From positions 1,922,001 to 1,986,000 of the forward strand of contig NZ_CP033465.1 of the NCBI RefSeq assembly GCF_003718715.1: DNA of 64,000 nucleotides, written 5' to 3'. Below the pieces are notes generated by a model. The model ran no database searches. It was not told the DNA's origin and saw only the letters and a program-made list of their open reading frames with translations. This stretch comes from Clostridium sp. JN-1 (GTDB taxonomy: Bacteria > Bacillota > Clostridia > Clostridiales > Clostridiaceae). Shown here piece by piece: positions 63,260-64,000 of this stretch; the stretch's first letter is position 1; the number at the start of each line of letters is the position of its first letter. Made by a program: the position numbers and the translations under genes.

Positions 63260-63504
63260 CTAAAATTCACCCTCTTATTATTTAATTATTTATAATAAAC
63301 AGAACAATACTCTGTTTACTCTTTTAAAAAATTACTTGAACATTTGAGTTAAAAGCATATTGAGTATCAATTACATTCATTTTTTAAAATTATTACCTTT
63401 ACTTTTTAATAAAAAGTTATAACTTTATCCAAAAATTATCGCGCTTATTTTCTTTGAAATTTAAGAATTAATATATTTATACCTAATATAAATGAAAATT
63501 GTTT

Positions 63505-63535
63505 ATAATAGCGGTCATTATTTTTTTAAAGTCAA
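63505..63535 (-). promoter_or_regulatory. Possible hydrogenase operon promoter
   Basis: On the minus strand TTGACT (63535-63530), 19 bases, TATTAT (63510-63505). Spacing is longer than ideal. TTGTTTAT (63499-63506) and ATAAACAA (63537-63544) flank it as an inverted repeat, which could bind a redox regulator but does not match the usual Rex box. The leader to the first gene would be about 240 bp, AT-rich and without recognisable RNA structure. Confidence 0.3.
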
Positions 63536-63725
63536 AATAAACAAGTCTTATCAAACAAGATTAGAAAATGTATGATGAGCAAATTTAAGTTTTGTTACTA
63601 TTCAGAAAATATCAACTATGCAATAATAAACTTGCAATATTTTCTTTTAGTATATTTTAGAATATTATAAATTCAATGTCAAGCGAACCGTAATTCGTAA
63701 TTTAAAAATATTGCAATGCAAAACA

Positions 63726-63750
63726 AAAAGAGAGGAAATTCCTCTCTTTT
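63726..63750 (-). terminator. Rho-independent terminator after the structured RNA
   Basis: AAAAGAGAGG-aaatt-CCTCTCTTTT is a perfect 10-bp stem; on the minus strand it is followed by TTTGTTTTGC. Confidence 0.85.
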
Positions 63751-63764
63751 AAAACTATTACATT

Positions 63765-63955
63765 CAATAGTGAAATCCAAAATACCGTCGCCCTAATTTT
63801 GACACCTATCTCCCGATAGGTGGGTGTCCTCACAAATGCTTTTATCGCCCTTATTACCGTTTAAAGGATTCACACAAAAGTACATATCCACATCTAAATG
63901 TTGAACTCCCGTTTTTATAATGTAGGTTCAAAACTTAGAGCTTGTCGAATATTTC
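63765..63955 (-). ncRNA. Probable structured RNA, 6S-like
   Basis: No gene lies between the tRNA end and the terminator on this strand, yet about 190 bases are GC-richer than the surroundings and contain a strong stem, CACCTATC-ggga-GATAGGTG (63808-63827), preceded by GAGGACAC. The order GACAC...CACCT-hairpin...GGGCGACGG recalls the 3' half of 6S RNA, the global regulator of RNA polymerase. Length, position downstream of a tRNA and a strong terminator all fit. The family assignment is from memory of the pattern and needs a covariance search. Confidence 0.45.
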
Positions 63956-63974
63956 AGAAGCTATTCAGTTTTAA

Positions 63975-64000
63975 TGGTGCGAAGGATGGGATTTGAACCC
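63975..64000 (-). tRNA. tRNA 3' end (partial, cut by the window edge)
   Basis: Read on the minus strand the last 26 bases are GGGTTCAAATCCCATCCTTC then GCACCA: a T-loop TTCAAAT with its stem, 3' acceptor strand CCTTCGC and encoded ACCA. The anticodon lies outside the window. The acceptor partner would be GCGAAGG, which could fit a Leu-type tRNA, but the identity is not certain. Confidence 0.85.

Noticed and set aside
63499-63544. Rex-type redox operator at the hydrogenase promoter
   Set aside because: TTGTTTAT and ATAAACAA are 30 bp apart, unlike the compact Rex box; kept only as a remark in the promoter entry.
63260-63700. Riboswitch upstream of the hydrogenase operon
   Set aside because: The leader is long but AT-rich with no stable stems or known aptamer cores.

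Overview
The window is AT-rich DNA from a spore-forming Clostridium (sensu stricto type, low GC). Clostridial gene families, TTG/GTG starts behind strong AGGAGG-like ribosome sites, putative spore-surface genes with sigma-K-like promoters, a full mreBCD-minCDE-rodA block and an [FeFe] hydrogenase cluster all fit this. The hydrogenase gene order resembles the Hyt cluster of gas-fermenting acetogens, but I cannot name the species.

Layout. 1-11 kb: two antimicrobial-peptide sensing and export modules. One is Bce-type (permease, ATPase, kinase, regulator; minus strand). The other is a lantibiotic/bacitracin-type ABC-2 transporter divergent from its own two-component system. An exported esterase and a DUF1846 protein lie between them. 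11-15.2 kb: a decayed accessory zone with a dead 1000-bp IS1595-like element carrying an intact target duplication, a truncated dehydrogenase and a truncated two-component pair. 15.3-22.6 kb: an FrhB-like iron-sulfur protein, a CBS protein, an HNH protein, plsC, cls, fbp and two small genes missed by ordinary ORF cut-offs. 22.9-27.5 kb: a putative spore-surface locus with two propeller plus coiled-coil proteins divergent from two Cys-rich proteins. 27.8-41.8 kb: cysteine desulfurase, an unusual L,D-transpeptidase, an HD phosphohydrolase, a large CHAP/SH3/glucosaminidase hydrolase, a GntR/DUF1648/SdpI envelope module, a second cls, an XRE/membrane-protein module and a second decayed zone. 41.9-57.7 kb: trmB, a site-2 protease, envelope proteins, and a long minus-strand division and cell-shape cluster (DUF4321-maf-radC-mreBCD-mrdA-minCDE-rodA-mgsA) ending at a clear terminator. 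58.2-63.3 kb: a five-gene NAD(P)-linked [FeFe] hydrogenase operon. The right edge holds a tRNA 3' end, a probable 6S-like structured RNA and a terminator.

How it works together. Most of the window concerns the cell envelope: sensing and removing peptide antibiotics, remodelling peptidoglycan and phospholipid, positioning septum and wall synthesis, and building the spore surface. The hydrogenase operon supplies redox balancing.

The least expected signal is non-coding. Two families of mosaic, hairpin-rich dispersed repeats occur at gene 3' ends. Family A has inverted arrays of a 7-bp unit at its ends (33.27, 48.92, 56.10, 58.08 kb). Family B is a large near-palindrome with a minimal form (13.43, 41.50 kb) and solo ends (33.30, 56.32 kb). 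In one case the repeat supplies the last codons and stop of hydA.
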